Source: a virus. From it: a stretch of 45,414 nt of DNA. Position 1 is the stretch's first letter, and each line of letters opens with the position of its first letter. Both the position numbers and the translations under genes were made by a program. Below the pieces are notes generated by a model. It saw only the letters and a list, made by a program, of their open reading frames with translations, ran no database searches and was not told the origin of the DNA. Below are positions 23,498 to 30,482 of the stretch, piece after piece. Location: positions 1-45,414 of IMG/VR virus record IMGVR_UViG_3300042560_002043. One strand, given 5' to 3'.

Positions 23498-24748
23498 ATG
23501 GCAACTAATTGGAGAGAACTCTGCAGTTATCTTTTGGACGAAGTTACACACGAATCAGCTAACACCTGTTTGATTCGTGAAATGCTAGAACAGCCTGAAG
23601 AAACTACGCCTAATCTGCCCCGAGCGGTTGAGGCTGATCGTGCGCAGCGGGGCGACGCACCACCACCCCTAGAGCCCCGCGGCTGCCCCACCCCTGGCGC
23701 TTGCTCATGCCCTACGGCGCCGATCGTGCCACCGGAGCTGATCCGGGCATTGGAGCTGGCAGAGGCTGCGCTGGCGGACATCGGCGACGCCGACCGCGAG
23801 GAAGGCGATGACCTGGCATGGGCCGAGGCCCGAGCTGCGCAGGATCTGCCGCGCATCCGCCAGGCGTTGAAACTGCCCGACTACATCTTATCCCGCGCCA
23901 CCACCACCCCAAAAGTGCAAACGCCAACGGATGCGGATCTATACGACCTAGCTGCCGAGCACAGTGGCGATCCGGTGCCAGCGATGCGCAGCGCCTTGGC
24001 TTTGTGGGGCAGCCCTGCGGTGGCCCAGCCCGAGGTGGAGGAGCTGACGGATAAAGAGTTGAAGCGGCTTGCGTGGAATATTCATGCAGAAGCTAAAGAT
24101 GACACCACGTGTGGCGATGTTGTCGTGCGTGTGTGCCGCGCCGCCATCGCCGCCGATCGCGCCCGCTACGGCCGCCCTGCCGTGGCGCCGGTGACCCAGC
24201 CCGAGCCCGAGACGGGTGAGGAGCTGATTGAACTCAGGAAACATTTTGAGCGGATCCTGTGCGATGCCCGTTCGTTTGGCGGGCCAGTAGTCGGAAACAT
24301 TGCGCTGGCAGATCACCTGCTTAACGCCGTTTCCGCCCGCTACAGCCGCCCTAACGTGGCGCTGATCGTACCGCCGGAGTTGATCCGGGCATTGGAACTG
24401 GCAGAGGCTGCGCTGGCGGACATTCGCGACATTGAGAATGCAGACGCAGACCGCGAACGCGGGAATGACGTGGCATGGTATGAGCGCCGAGCCCTGGATG
24501 GTCTACGGGACATCCAGGGCTCGGCGTTGAATCTGTGGCGGGATCATTCTGCCGTCGCGCCGGTGGCGGTGAGTAAGCGCCCTTGGGAGCGACCTGGCTG
24601 GTGTGATGCAGAGGGATTGTGTTGGTGGTGCCCACCAGAAGGCCCGGCGTATTGGAGCATGGTCGAGCCGGCAATGGTCTACGGCGGATCTTTGCTCCCC
24701 CACTGGGCCATTCCGCTGCCCACCACCACACAGGAGCCACAGCTATGA
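23498..24748 (+). CDS. Large modular early protein with duplicated helical segment
   Basis: The 416-aa product is built from repeats. The segment PPELIRALELAEAALADI occurs near residues 78 and 291, each followed by an acidic helix with a DLAW or DVAW motif. The start (NWRELCSYLLDEV) resembles that of the 189-aa protein at 32692. The C-terminus (GWCDAEGLCWWCPPEG, then YGGSLLPHWAIPLP) is a Trp-rich module that recurs in small proteins of other phages. The function is unknown. A perfect 16-bp inverted repeat lies within the coding sequence. The end overlaps the next gene as ATGA. Confidence 0.7.
   Translation: MATNWRELCSYLLDEVTHESANTCLIREMLEQPEETTPNLPRAVEADRAQRGDAPPPLEPRGCPTPGACSCPTAPIVPPELIRALELAEAALADIGDADREEGDDLAWAEARAAQDLPRIRQALKLPDYILSRATTTPKVQTPTDADLYDLAAEHSGDPVPAMRSALALWGSPAVAQPEVEELTDKELKRLAWNIHAEAKDDTTCGDVVVRVCRAAIAADRARYGRPAVAPVTQPEPETGEELIELRKHFERILCDARSFGGPVVGNIALADHLLNAVSARYSRPNVALIVPPELIRALELAEAALADIRDIENADADRERGNDVAWYERRALDGLRDIQGSALNLWRDHSAVAPVAVSKRPWERPGWCDAEGLCWWCPPEGPAYWSMVEPAMVYGGSLLPHWAIPLPTTTQEPQL
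24485..24526. repeat. Perfect 16-bp inverted repeat inside a coding sequence
   Basis: CGCCGAGCCCTGGATG (24485-24500) and its exact complement (24511-24526) flank a 10-base spacer. The RNA would fold into a very stable hairpin in the middle of the gene at 23498-24748. The corresponding part of the gene's other repeat copy (about 23815-23870) lacks this symmetry. Confidence 0.85.
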
Positions 24749-25257
24749 CAAAGGATTTCAAGTACAGCCCCAGCCCAGAGTACAGGTTTTTACTGTATTG
24801 CCCTAGCAACGGGTTAACATTTTGGAAAACTGCGGAGGAAAGGAATGAAGCGGGTAAGGAATTGATTTCGGAATACCTTGACGACAGAGAATGGAACGAA
24901 GAAGTAGTAGAAATTTTCGCCGGCACGGTGGATGGGCATATTGTAGAAGTAGACCAGAAACACCGAGTAGGCAAGCTAGATGATGACGGATATGACGAGG
25001 ATGGGCAATACTGGCCTAACAATGAATGCGATTATACATGCAATTATGAGTTACAGCCGCTGCCCACCACCACAGGAGCCCCAGCCATGACCCCCGCTCA
25101 GATCGCCGAGGCCATGGCCGACGCCTACAGAGACCGCTACGAGCGCACAGGCCCCCTCGAAGATCCGATCGAGCCATGCCTCGCCGCGGCTGTGCGAGCC
25201 ATGCCGCCAGGGTGTGACGCGGTGGCGGTGGCGGATGCGCTGGAGGGGTTGGAATGA
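24745..25257 (+). CDS. Early protein of 170 aa, probably two fused small genes
   Basis: The frame opens with ATG at 24745, overlapping the upstream stop. Residues 1-105 form one module (FLLYCPSNGLTFWKTAEERN, then EEVVEIFAGTVDGHIVEVDQ, and a DDDGYDEDGQYWP acidic end). After a PLPTTTGAPA linker comes a second module starting MTPAQIAEAMADAYRDRYER. The linker DNA (25059-25092) nearly repeats the stop/start junction at 24713-24748 and still contains CAGGAG before the internal ATG at 25087. So the second module can probably also be made alone, and the fusion seems to come from loss of two bases. No function is known for either. Confidence 0.68.
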   Translation: MTKDFKYSPSPEYRFLLYCPSNGLTFWKTAEERNEAGKELISEYLDDREWNEEVVEIFAGTVDGHIVEVDQKHRVGKLDDDGYDEDGQYWPNNECDYTCNYELQPLPTTTGAPAMTPAQIAEAMADAYRDRYERTGPLEDPIEPCLAAAVRAMPPGCDAVAVADALEGLE

Positions 25258-25442
25258 CCCACGAGTGGCAGTGGCATCGCCGCCGATGGCGTGATTGCCA
25301 AATGCTGGCAACCGCCGGAGCATGGTGGTTCGTCGGTGTTGACATTGGATGGTTTGGTCTGGGCGTTGTGCGCGAGCTATGGGGCTGGCGGATCATGCTC
25401 GGGATGTGGCATCTGTGCGGGCGCAAGGAGGTGCGGCCATGA
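25254..25442 (+). CDS. Small Trp-rich, probably membrane-associated protein
   Basis: The 62-aa product overlaps its neighbours by ATGA at both ends, which supports it. It is rich in Trp and Arg, with a hydrophobic middle (MLATAGAWWFVGVDIGWFGL). No family is recognised. Confidence 0.55.
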   Translation: MTHEWQWHRRRWRDCQMLATAGAWWFVGVDIGWFGLGVVRELWGWRIMLGMWHLCGRKEVRP

Positions 25443-25840
25443 TCCTCGACCGCCTCGCATGGTTTGCCATGGGCGCCACGGTTGCCCTAACCCTCTGCGG
25501 CTGGCTGTGGCATCACCGATTCAGCCGGTACAAACCCCGCCACCGCCAATCCCTGCCGCCACAGGGTGACTGGTTGGACGAGGCCTTCCCGTTGCCGCCG
25601 CCCGATGTCATGGCAGCTATCAACCGCCAGCTAGATCGCGCCATTGCCGCCGAGATGGCCCGCCGCGGCAGCAACCCACCACCGCCCGGCCGCAAGCCGG
25701 CACAGCCGGCCGGGCCGCCATGCAATGGCGGTGAGATCACGCTGGCTCAATGGGAGGCCATGCGCACGCATTTCACCGAAGGGCTAGTCCAGCGCGGCCA
25801 GGGCAACGGCGGGCCCAGCACGGAGAAGCCATGGGAATGA
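25439..25840 (+). CDS. Single-pass membrane protein with Pro-rich tail
   Basis: The 133-aa protein has an N-terminal membrane helix (RLAWFAMGATVALTLCGWLW) and a cytoplasmic tail with the module RRGSNPPPPGRKPAQPAG. The same module, at DNA level too, is in the 83-aa membrane protein at 32444. A short helix (TLAQWEAMRTHFTEGLVQRG) ends the protein. The start overlaps the preceding stop as ATGA. The function is unknown. Confidence 0.6.
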   Translation: MILDRLAWFAMGATVALTLCGWLWHHRFSRYKPRHRQSLPPQGDWLDEAFPLPPPDVMAAINRQLDRAIAAEMARRGSNPPPPGRKPAQPAGPPCNGGEITLAQWEAMRTHFTEGLVQRGQGNGGPSTEKPWE

Positions 25841-26832
25841 GCCACACCCTGCACCTTGGCGACTGCCTGGAGGTGATGCGCACCATGCCGGATTGCAGCG
25901 TGGACGCGGTGGTGACGGATCCGCCGTATTACCGCGTCAAAGATGAAGACTGGGATCGCCAATGGGACAACCCAGAAGCGTTCTTGGCTTGGCTGGATCA
26001 GGTCGCCGAGCAATGGCAACGGGTTCTTAAGCCTAACGGGTCGCTTTATTGCTTTGCTTCCCCGCAGATGGCGGCACGGGTTGAGGTGATGCTTGGGCGG
26101 CGGTTTCAGGTGTTGAACAGCATCCGATGGACCAAAGCCCATGGGTGGCACGAAAAGGCCGAGAAAGAAGCGCTGAGGTCTTACCTCTCGCCATGGGAAG
26201 CCGTGATCTTTGCCGAGCAGCTTGGGGCGGATGGGTCAGCGCTGCATGGCTCTGGCTGGGCCGATCAATGCGCAGAACTTCGCGCTGGGGTGTTTGAGCC
26301 GCTGCGCCAGTACCTGCTTCAGGAGCGAGATAAGGCAGGCATCGCGAATCGACAGGTTGACGAGTGCTTGGGCACATCGGGCATGGCTGGCCATTATTTC
26401 GGGGCTAGCCAATGGGCGCTGCCCACTGAGGACGCCTACGCCAAGCTGCGGCACCTGTTCAACAATGGCCTAGGACACAAGTACCTCCGGCGCGAGTACG
26501 AGGATCTCCGGCGCGAGTACGAGGATCTCCGGCGCCCATTCAATGTCACCCGATTTGATCCGTTTACTGACGTTTGGACTTTTAGCACAGTCAAGCCAAG
26601 GCCGGGAAAGCATTCATGCGAGAAACCTCAGCCCCTGCTCCGGCACATCATCAATAGCAGCACCAATCCGGGCGCCGTGGTGCTTGACTCATTTGCCGGC
26701 TCTGGATCAACCGGCCAAGCCTGCCTTGCCCTGGGGCGTGAGTTTATCGGTATTGAACACTGCCCCCACTGGCACCGTGTTGCGCTTCGCTCCCTGACGA
26801 TGATCCAGCCCGATCTGCCGCTTTTAGGATAA
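25831..26832 (+). CDS. DNA adenine-type methyltransferase (beta class)
   Basis: The 333-aa product has the catalytic motif IV VTDPPYYRV at residues 28-36 and, near the C-terminus, the AdoMet motif DSFAGSGSTGQACLALGRE. Motif IV before motif I defines the beta class, and DPPY usually means N6-adenine methylation. GDCLEVMRTMPDCSVD precedes motif IV as in the family. A REYEDLR repeat before the C-terminal motif is encoded by a 21-bp tandem repeat. No restriction gene is nearby, so it is an orphan enzyme, perhaps protecting phage DNA. ATG at 25831 has GGAG five bases upstream; ATG at 25837, which overlaps the previous stop, is the alternative. Confidence 0.92.
   Translation: MGMSHTLHLGDCLEVMRTMPDCSVDAVVTDPPYYRVKDEDWDRQWDNPEAFLAWLDQVAEQWQRVLKPNGSLYCFASPQMAARVEVMLGRRFQVLNSIRWTKAHGWHEKAEKEALRSYLSPWEAVIFAEQLGADGSALHGSGWADQCAELRAGVFEPLRQYLLQERDKAGIANRQVDECLGTSGMAGHYFGASQWALPTEDAYAKLRHLFNNGLGHKYLRREYEDLRREYEDLRRPFNVTRFDPFTDVWTFSTVKPRPGKHSCEKPQPLLRHIINSSTNPGAVVLDSFAGSGSTGQACLALGREFIGIEHCPHWHRVALRSLTMIQPDLPLLG
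26485..26535 (+). repeat. 21-bp tandem repeat in the methyltransferase gene
   Basis: Two full copies (26485-26505, 26506-26526) and a 9-bp partial copy of a unit starting CTCCGGCGCGAGTACG encode the LRREYED repeat. I recall similar REYEDLR repeats in related methyltransferases, where copy number varies; slippage during replication is a plausible cause. Confidence 0.85.
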
Positions 26833-26971
26833 TGTCCGGCAATCACTCAACACAGTCTCCCCCTCTTTACCGCATGAACGGCGCCCAACTCGGCCTAGCC
26901 CTCAATCCCCCCACACCACCGTGAGGGGATCTATCCCACTATCTGATGCCGATCGACCGGGAGGTACAGCC

Positions 26972-27187
26972 ATGAGCACAACCACCACCCGCCAACCTTC
27001 CGTCGAACGCGGTTGCACTGGCAAAGCCAACCTAGGCAGGCGGTACCAGCAGGCTGCCAATCGCCTGGCCGCCAAACACAGCAAACGCTTTGGCGTGTAT
27101 CGCTGCCCGCATTGCGGTGGAACCCACCTGACCACCAAGCTGGGGAACACTGCGCTATACGAGCCTCTGCTGTACGTGACCTGCTGA
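26972..27187 (+). CDS. Small zinc-ribbon protein
   Basis: The 71-aa product ends with a likely half zinc ribbon, RFGVYRCPHCGGTHLTTK, after a basic helix (RYQQAANRLAAKHSKR). ATG at 26972 has GGGAGG nine bases before it. The 139-bp gap upstream (26833-26971) contains only a weak CCCTCA/TGAGGG inverted repeat and no convincing gene. A role in nucleic-acid binding is inferred from the zinc ribbon and the basic charge. Confidence 0.65.
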   Translation: MSTTTTRQPSVERGCTGKANLGRRYQQAANRLAAKHSKRFGVYRCPHCGGTHLTTKLGNTALYEPLLYVTC

Positions 27188-27215
27188 CCTTCCATCCCAC
27201 CACAGGAGAATCCCC

Positions 27216-27833
27216 ATGCTGAAAAACGACCGATGGATCCGCGAGCAAGCCGCCGCCGGCATGATCGAGCCCTTTCAGGCGGGGCTGGTGCGGGAGGTTG
27301 TGCTTGACCCCGGCCCGCCAGGTTTCCCGCTTCCCCTCAAAGTCCCTGCCCTCTCCTACGGCTGTTCCTCCTACGGCTACGACCTACGCCTAAGCCCTAA
27401 GGAGTTCCTGATCTTCCGCCATGTACCGGGCACGGTGATGAACCCGAAGCGGTTCAATCCCGCCAACCTGGAGCCAGCGCCCCTGCATGAGGATAGCGAT
27501 GGCCGCTATTTCATCCTTCCGGCCCACTCCTACGGACTGGGGGTCGCGCTGGATCACATCGCGATCCCCCAGAACATCACCTGCCTGTTCATCGGCAAGT
27601 CCACCTATGCCCGCATGGGGGTGATCGCCAACCTGACACCGGGAGAGGCCGGCTGGAAGGGGCACCTCACCCTGGAGCTCAGCAACTCCAGCGGCGCCGA
27701 CTGCCGCATCTATGCAGGGGAGGGCATCGTCCAGGCTTTGTTCTTCGAGGGGGAACCCTGCGAGACCACCTACCAAGACCGCGCCGGCAAGTATCAAGGG
27801 CAGCCGGAGCGGGTGACCTTGGCCCGAGTGTGA
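27216..27833 (+). CDS. dcd: dCTP deaminase
   Basis: The 205-aa product matches dCTP deaminase/dUTPase-fold enzymes, which turn dCTP into dUTP on the way to dTTP. It has SYGCSSYGYDLRLSPKEF, a GLGVALDHIAIPQNITCLFI strand pair, GKSTYARMGVIANLTPGEAG with the conserved GKSxxAR, and GHLTLELSNSSGADCRIYAG, in which the LTLE motif provides the catalytic Glu. The final YQGQPERV is typical. Phages use it to supply thymidine nucleotides during replication. ATG at 27216 has AGGAGAA upstream. Confidence 0.92.
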   Translation: MLKNDRWIREQAAAGMIEPFQAGLVREVVLDPGPPGFPLPLKVPALSYGCSSYGYDLRLSPKEFLIFRHVPGTVMNPKRFNPANLEPAPLHEDSDGRYFILPAHSYGLGVALDHIAIPQNITCLFIGKSTYARMGVIANLTPGEAGWKGHLTLELSNSSGADCRIYAGEGIVQALFFEGEPCETTYQDRAGKYQGQPERVTLARV

Positions 27834-27834
27834 A

Positions 27835-28032
27835 ATGGAGCTCCTTCAACCCGACCCTGCCGCACCCCTGGCGCCCCATATCCGGGTCGGACAGGACGAG
27901 CGCGGCTGCTGCTGCTGGGAGGTGGTGGACGGCGACCTGGTGGTGCGGACGGTGAGCATGACCCGAGCCAGGCAGCTCCTGGCCGAGCGGTGGTCGCTAT
28001 ATGACGAATTGCAACTAGGTGAAGGGCAATAG
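27835..28032 (+). CDS. Uncharacterised 65-aa protein
   Basis: This frame starts 1 bp after the dCTP deaminase stop. The product has strands ERGCCCWEVVDGDLVVRTVS and a helix TRARQLLAERWSLYDELQL. The tight spacing supports it. No family is recognised. Confidence 0.55.
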   Translation: MELLQPDPAAPLAPHIRVGQDERGCCCWEVVDGDLVVRTVSMTRARQLLAERWSLYDELQLGEGQ

Positions 28033-28063
28033 CCAACAACTCGTCGCCATGGCGTCAAAGTGT

Positions 28064-28090
28064 GTGGGTCGGGAAAATTCCCGGTCCCAC
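28064..28090 (+). other. Hairpin in the leader of the 90-aa gene
   Basis: GTGGG plus CGGGAA (28064-28075) can pair with TTCCCG plus CCCAC (28078-28090) with small internal bulges and a 2-base centre. It lies 12 bp before the ATG at 28103. It has no T-run, so it is more likely a translational control or boundary element than a terminator. Confidence 0.4.
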
Positions 28091-28102
28091 CCATGCACTC
28101 CC

Positions 28103-28375
28103 ATGCCTCCCGTGACCAACATTGAACGCCCTGAACAGCAATTCACTCTGTCATTTGGCGCCCTTGCGCAGCGACTGGAGGACCAGCTACGTGATCAAGG
28201 CTTACGACTGAATATGACGCCGTTACGTTGCGCGCTTTTGCAGCGTGATCTCGATGAAGTGTCACGACTTCTTTTTAGGGAAGTGATTACAAGAAAAGAA
28301 GCGACTAACGCACGGTCGCGAATTTTCAAGCGCATTCAGCGCAGCGTCAAGCCACTGGAGGAGCACAATGGCTGA
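28103..28375 (+). CDS. Small helical protein, paralogue of the gene at 31382
   Basis: The 90-aa product contains FTLSFGALAQRLEDQLRDQG, LRLNMTPLRCALLQRDLDEV and a basic C-terminal helix. The 77-aa protein at 31382 has the same order: VSLGALSPPIGEQLREQG, LKLDMDPLQRGYLQRDADEV, then a basic helix ending KPL. The genes are clear duplicates. ATG at 28103 was chosen from this alignment; ATG at 28049 and GTG at 28019 are upstream options. The amphipathic helices suggest a small regulator or an anti-host factor; no family is recognised. Confidence 0.65.
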   Translation: MPPVTNIERPEQQFTLSFGALAQRLEDQLRDQGLRLNMTPLRCALLQRDLDEVSRLLFREVITRKEATNARSRIFKRIQRSVKPLEEHNG

Positions 28376-28664
28376 AGCCGCCCTTGTCTCCTACCTGCTG
28401 GCCAACCGCCATCGGATCCCCAACCGGGCGATCATTAACTGCCTAGCTCTGGCTCAACTGAACCCAACTCCCAAACGCCGAGTTACCGCTAAGGAGCTAA
28501 TTCCTATTTTCCAAAGCAACACGCAAGGCGGGATTAGGTTTCTCATGAATGAACTCAGGCATTTTGGCCTGGTTGACTTCGATTCAGGAAGACGCGGCAC
28601 CCCCGGCTACCTGATCTGGCGGGTGGGGCCAGAGGAATGCCGCGGCCAGCAAGCCAACCACTGA
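28368..28664 (+). CDS. Winged-helix-like protein (98 aa)
   Basis: The product has a helical N-terminal half and the pattern VTAKELIPIFQSNTQGGIRF, LMNELRHFGLVDFDSG, GTPGYLIWRVG, typical of a winged helix-turn-helix with a beta wing. It may regulate phage transcription. It overlaps the upstream gene by 8 bp, and promoter P2 begins two bases after its stop. Confidence 0.62.
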   Translation: MAEAALVSYLLANRHRIPNRAIINCLALAQLNPTPKRRVTAKELIPIFQSNTQGGIRFLMNELRHFGLVDFDSGRRGTPGYLIWRVGPEECRGQQANH

Positions 28665-28666
28665 AT

Positions 28667-28744
28667 TGTTACAGAGTGTTGCGAGCCGCGGCCAATGAGC
28701 GGGAGGCGGGTGCATGATATGTGCATCGGGAGGCAACCGCCTCC
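28667..28744 (+). promoter_or_regulatory. Promoter P2 of the phage promoter family
   Basis: The same 18-bp box as in P1, TGTTACAGAGTGTTGCGA, lies at 28667-28684. A -10-like CATGAT/TGATAT lies at 28713-28720. The predicted RNA starts near 28725 and at once forms a perfect stem, GGAGGC-AACC-GCCTCC (28729-28744). It would drive the 97-aa gene at 28842 after a leader of about 115 bases, which also contains GGGGCCTTGACCCC. Confidence 0.6.
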
Positions 28745-28841
28745 TCCGGGGCCTTGACCCCTGGCCCGCGGGGAGCCTGCCAGATCGTCGGCAATCCCCG
28801 CACACCACCCCACCGCACCCCACCACCAACCATCCCCAGCC

Positions 28842-29135
28842 ATGACTCTGTTCGTCGTCGAGACCCAGAACGCCGACTATCTGTTCCATTGCCCCTCGGC
28901 CGCCGCTTCGTTCGCCGCTGAAAAGCGGCGATGGTGGATTGAGAACTGCCCGCCAATGGGCACCCCGCCGATCTTTCCGGTCCCGATGGGGCCGCAGCAT
29001 CGATTCCGCACGGATTTCGCCGATACCCCGCTGGAAGCCGGGCCAGGTCAAGACAGCTGCAGCCGCGTACAGCGCCACGTCCGCCGCTGGTGGGCAGAGC
29101 GCGATGCGTGGTGGAATGCTCCACAGCCTGCCTGA
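28842..29135 (+). CDS. Uncharacterised 97-aa protein
   Basis: The product starts TLFVVETQNADYLFHCPSAA and has a Trp- and Arg-rich second half (EKRRWWIENCPP, RRWWAERDAWW). The frame is the first after promoter P2, and its ATG lies in CCATGAC without a Shine-Dalgarno. No family is recognised. Confidence 0.58.
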   Translation: MTLFVVETQNADYLFHCPSAAASFAAEKRRWWIENCPPMGTPPIFPVPMGPQHRFRTDFADTPLEAGPGQDSCSRVQRHVRRWWAERDAWWNAPQPA

Positions 29136-29147
29136 CTTACCACCCCA

Positions 29148-29306
29148 TCAAAACCGACCACCGCGGTAGGGGAACACCTGACGCAGAGCACGCAGCCCCA
29201 ACTGAGCGAGGCTGTTGCTCCGCAGAGAACTCATGCCTACCAGCTCAGAGGCAACGAACAGGCCGAACCCAATGAGTTCCAAGTGAGTGGGGGAAAGGTT
29301 GACCAT
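29148..29306 (-). CDS. Small membrane protein of the lysis island (52 aa)
   Basis: ATG at 29306, preceded by CAGGAG, to TGA at 29148-29150. The product is one hydrophobic helix and an amphipathic tail: LELIGFGLFVASELVGMSSL followed by RSNSLAQLGLRALRQVF. Very similar short proteins (ASEVIGM, then NSVVQL) are common in cyanophages and other phages, where they are unnamed. It lies 29 bp downstream of the C39-type peptidase gene, so a holin, antiholin or spanin-like accessory role is plausible. Confidence 0.62.
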   Translation of the reverse strand: MVNLSPTHLELIGFGLFVASELVGMSSLRSNSLAQLGLRALRQVFPYRGGRF

Positions 29307-29335
29307 GATGTGCTCCTGTGGTTGATGGGATTCTA

Positions 29336-30073
29336 TCAGCCGCTGGCCAAGATAGCCCAGCCGTTGCCGGGTGCGTAGCGGTAGCTGTTTCCACTTGGTA
29401 CCACTTCCCAGCGGCGAGAGAAGTTCTTGTAGCTATAGCGTAGATCCGCCCCGTAGCTGTTGACGTATCCGCCATTGACGAGATCCATTTCTCCGAATGG
29501 GTCATTGACGATTAAGGCGGTGTCGTCATAGCCGATGGCGCAGATCCAATGGCCGTCGCCGTAGAGGTTGTTTAGATTCCCCTTATGGACACAGCCAAGT
29601 GGCACGCGCCTGCCCCGATCGATCTGAGCCCTGACGTCATCAAGCGTGCAGGTTTGATCGAATCGAGCCTGCACCCCAAAATATGCCAGCGCCTTGAGCT
29701 GCGCTGCCGCGTCGATGGTGTCGCCGTAGCGGAGCACGCGGCCCAGGTAGGCGTCGTCGCCGTTGGGGCCTTTCAGGGTGCCAGGCTTGAGGGCCTCTAG
29801 CAGCATGGCGCAGGAGCTGCTGAAGCACATCCTCAGCGCGTGCTTGGTGTTGGAGTCTCGCTGGGAGTAGTAGGGCCCCGGCAGAGGATTCCGCCGTACC
29901 GGTGCGGCCGGCTGCGCGGGGCTGCCATTGTCCCGCCACATTTCAGAGAACGCTTTGCGCTGCGCCTCGCTCATCCCCTGATCCAGGGCTGTGAGTGCTG
30001 CCAGTTGATGGGGGGTGATTTGGTCTTGGCGAACAAGCCACTCGGCAGCGGCGCGGACTGAGGTGTAAGCCAT
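29336..30073 (-). CDS. C39-like cysteine peptidase, candidate endolysin
   Basis: Residues 65-215 fit a C39_2/papain-like peptidase: PYYSQRDSN with Gln71, the probable nucleophile Cys83 in ALRMCFSSSCAMLLEA, then GDTIDAAAQLKALAYFGVQA, the active-site His175 in GDGHWICAIGYDD and Asp191 in VNDPFGE. The N-terminal 60 residues may bind the cell wall. Phages use this fold in place of a lysozyme to cut peptidoglycan cross-links. No other endolysin candidate is seen in the genome, and membrane-protein genes flank it. No signal peptide is visible. Confidence 0.75.
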   Translation of the reverse strand: MAYTSVRAAAEWLVRQDQITPHQLAALTALDQGMSEAQRKAFSEMWRDNGSPAQPAAPVRRNPLPGPYYSQRDSNTKHALRMCFSSSCAMLLEALKPGTLKGPNGDDAYLGRVLRYGDTIDAAAQLKALAYFGVQARFDQTCTLDDVRAQIDRGRRVPLGCVHKGNLNNLYGDGHWICAIGYDDTALIVNDPFGEMDLVNGGYVNSYGADLRYSYKNFSRRWEVVPSGNSYRYAPGNGWAILASG

Positions 30074-30109
30074 TAGATCTTCCGTGATAGGCGTGCAAGG
30101 GTGGACATC

Positions 30110-30433
30110 TTAGTGCTTCTTGTAGCCGCTGGCTTCAGCTGGTGGTTCGCCAAAATGCAAACGTGGGTTTATTGACTGCCAAAGCAGTGGTGTAAGCAGA
30201 GCAAGCACGCCAAGCAAAACAGCGCCTTGTGCTACTAGAACCTTTACATCCTGCAACTCTTTGGCGATTGGTGCGGGATCTGGCCTCTTTTCTATCTCGC
30301 CAAGCCGTCGAAACGCTTCGGATAGATCAACCTGCCTGTCAGCTACAAGCTTTGCAAGGGTATCAATTTTTCCTTCGACACCACCGAGCTTATAGAGAAT
30401 GTCTCCGTGTGAGACCCCATGTTCCTCCGCCAC
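30110..30433 (-). CDS. Holin-like membrane protein
   Basis: The 107-aa product has a coiled-coil N-terminal half (DILYKLGGVEGKIDTLAKLV, EAFRRLGEIEKR) and one membrane helix (VLVAQGAVLLGVLALLTPLL) near the C-terminus. This is the layout of many phage holin or lysis-associated proteins. GTG at 30433 is the only start that keeps the full helix region; no Shine-Dalgarno is visible, so the start is uncertain. It lies 36 bp upstream of the peptidase gene in the same direction. Confidence 0.62.
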   Translation of the reverse strand: MAEEHGVSHGDILYKLGGVEGKIDTLAKLVADRQVDLSEAFRRLGEIEKRPDPAPIAKELQDVKVLVAQGAVLLGVLALLTPLLWQSINPRLHFGEPPAEASGYKKH

Positions 30434-30482
30434 AAAAAGCCCGCTGTTGCGGCCAGTGTAGCCGCCAGCAACGTGGTTGCAA

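Noticed and set aside
26875-26925. 16-codon frame that might be a leader peptide
   Set aside because: There is no Shine-Dalgarno, no terminator/antiterminator pair after it and no amino-acid bias that would suggest attenuation.
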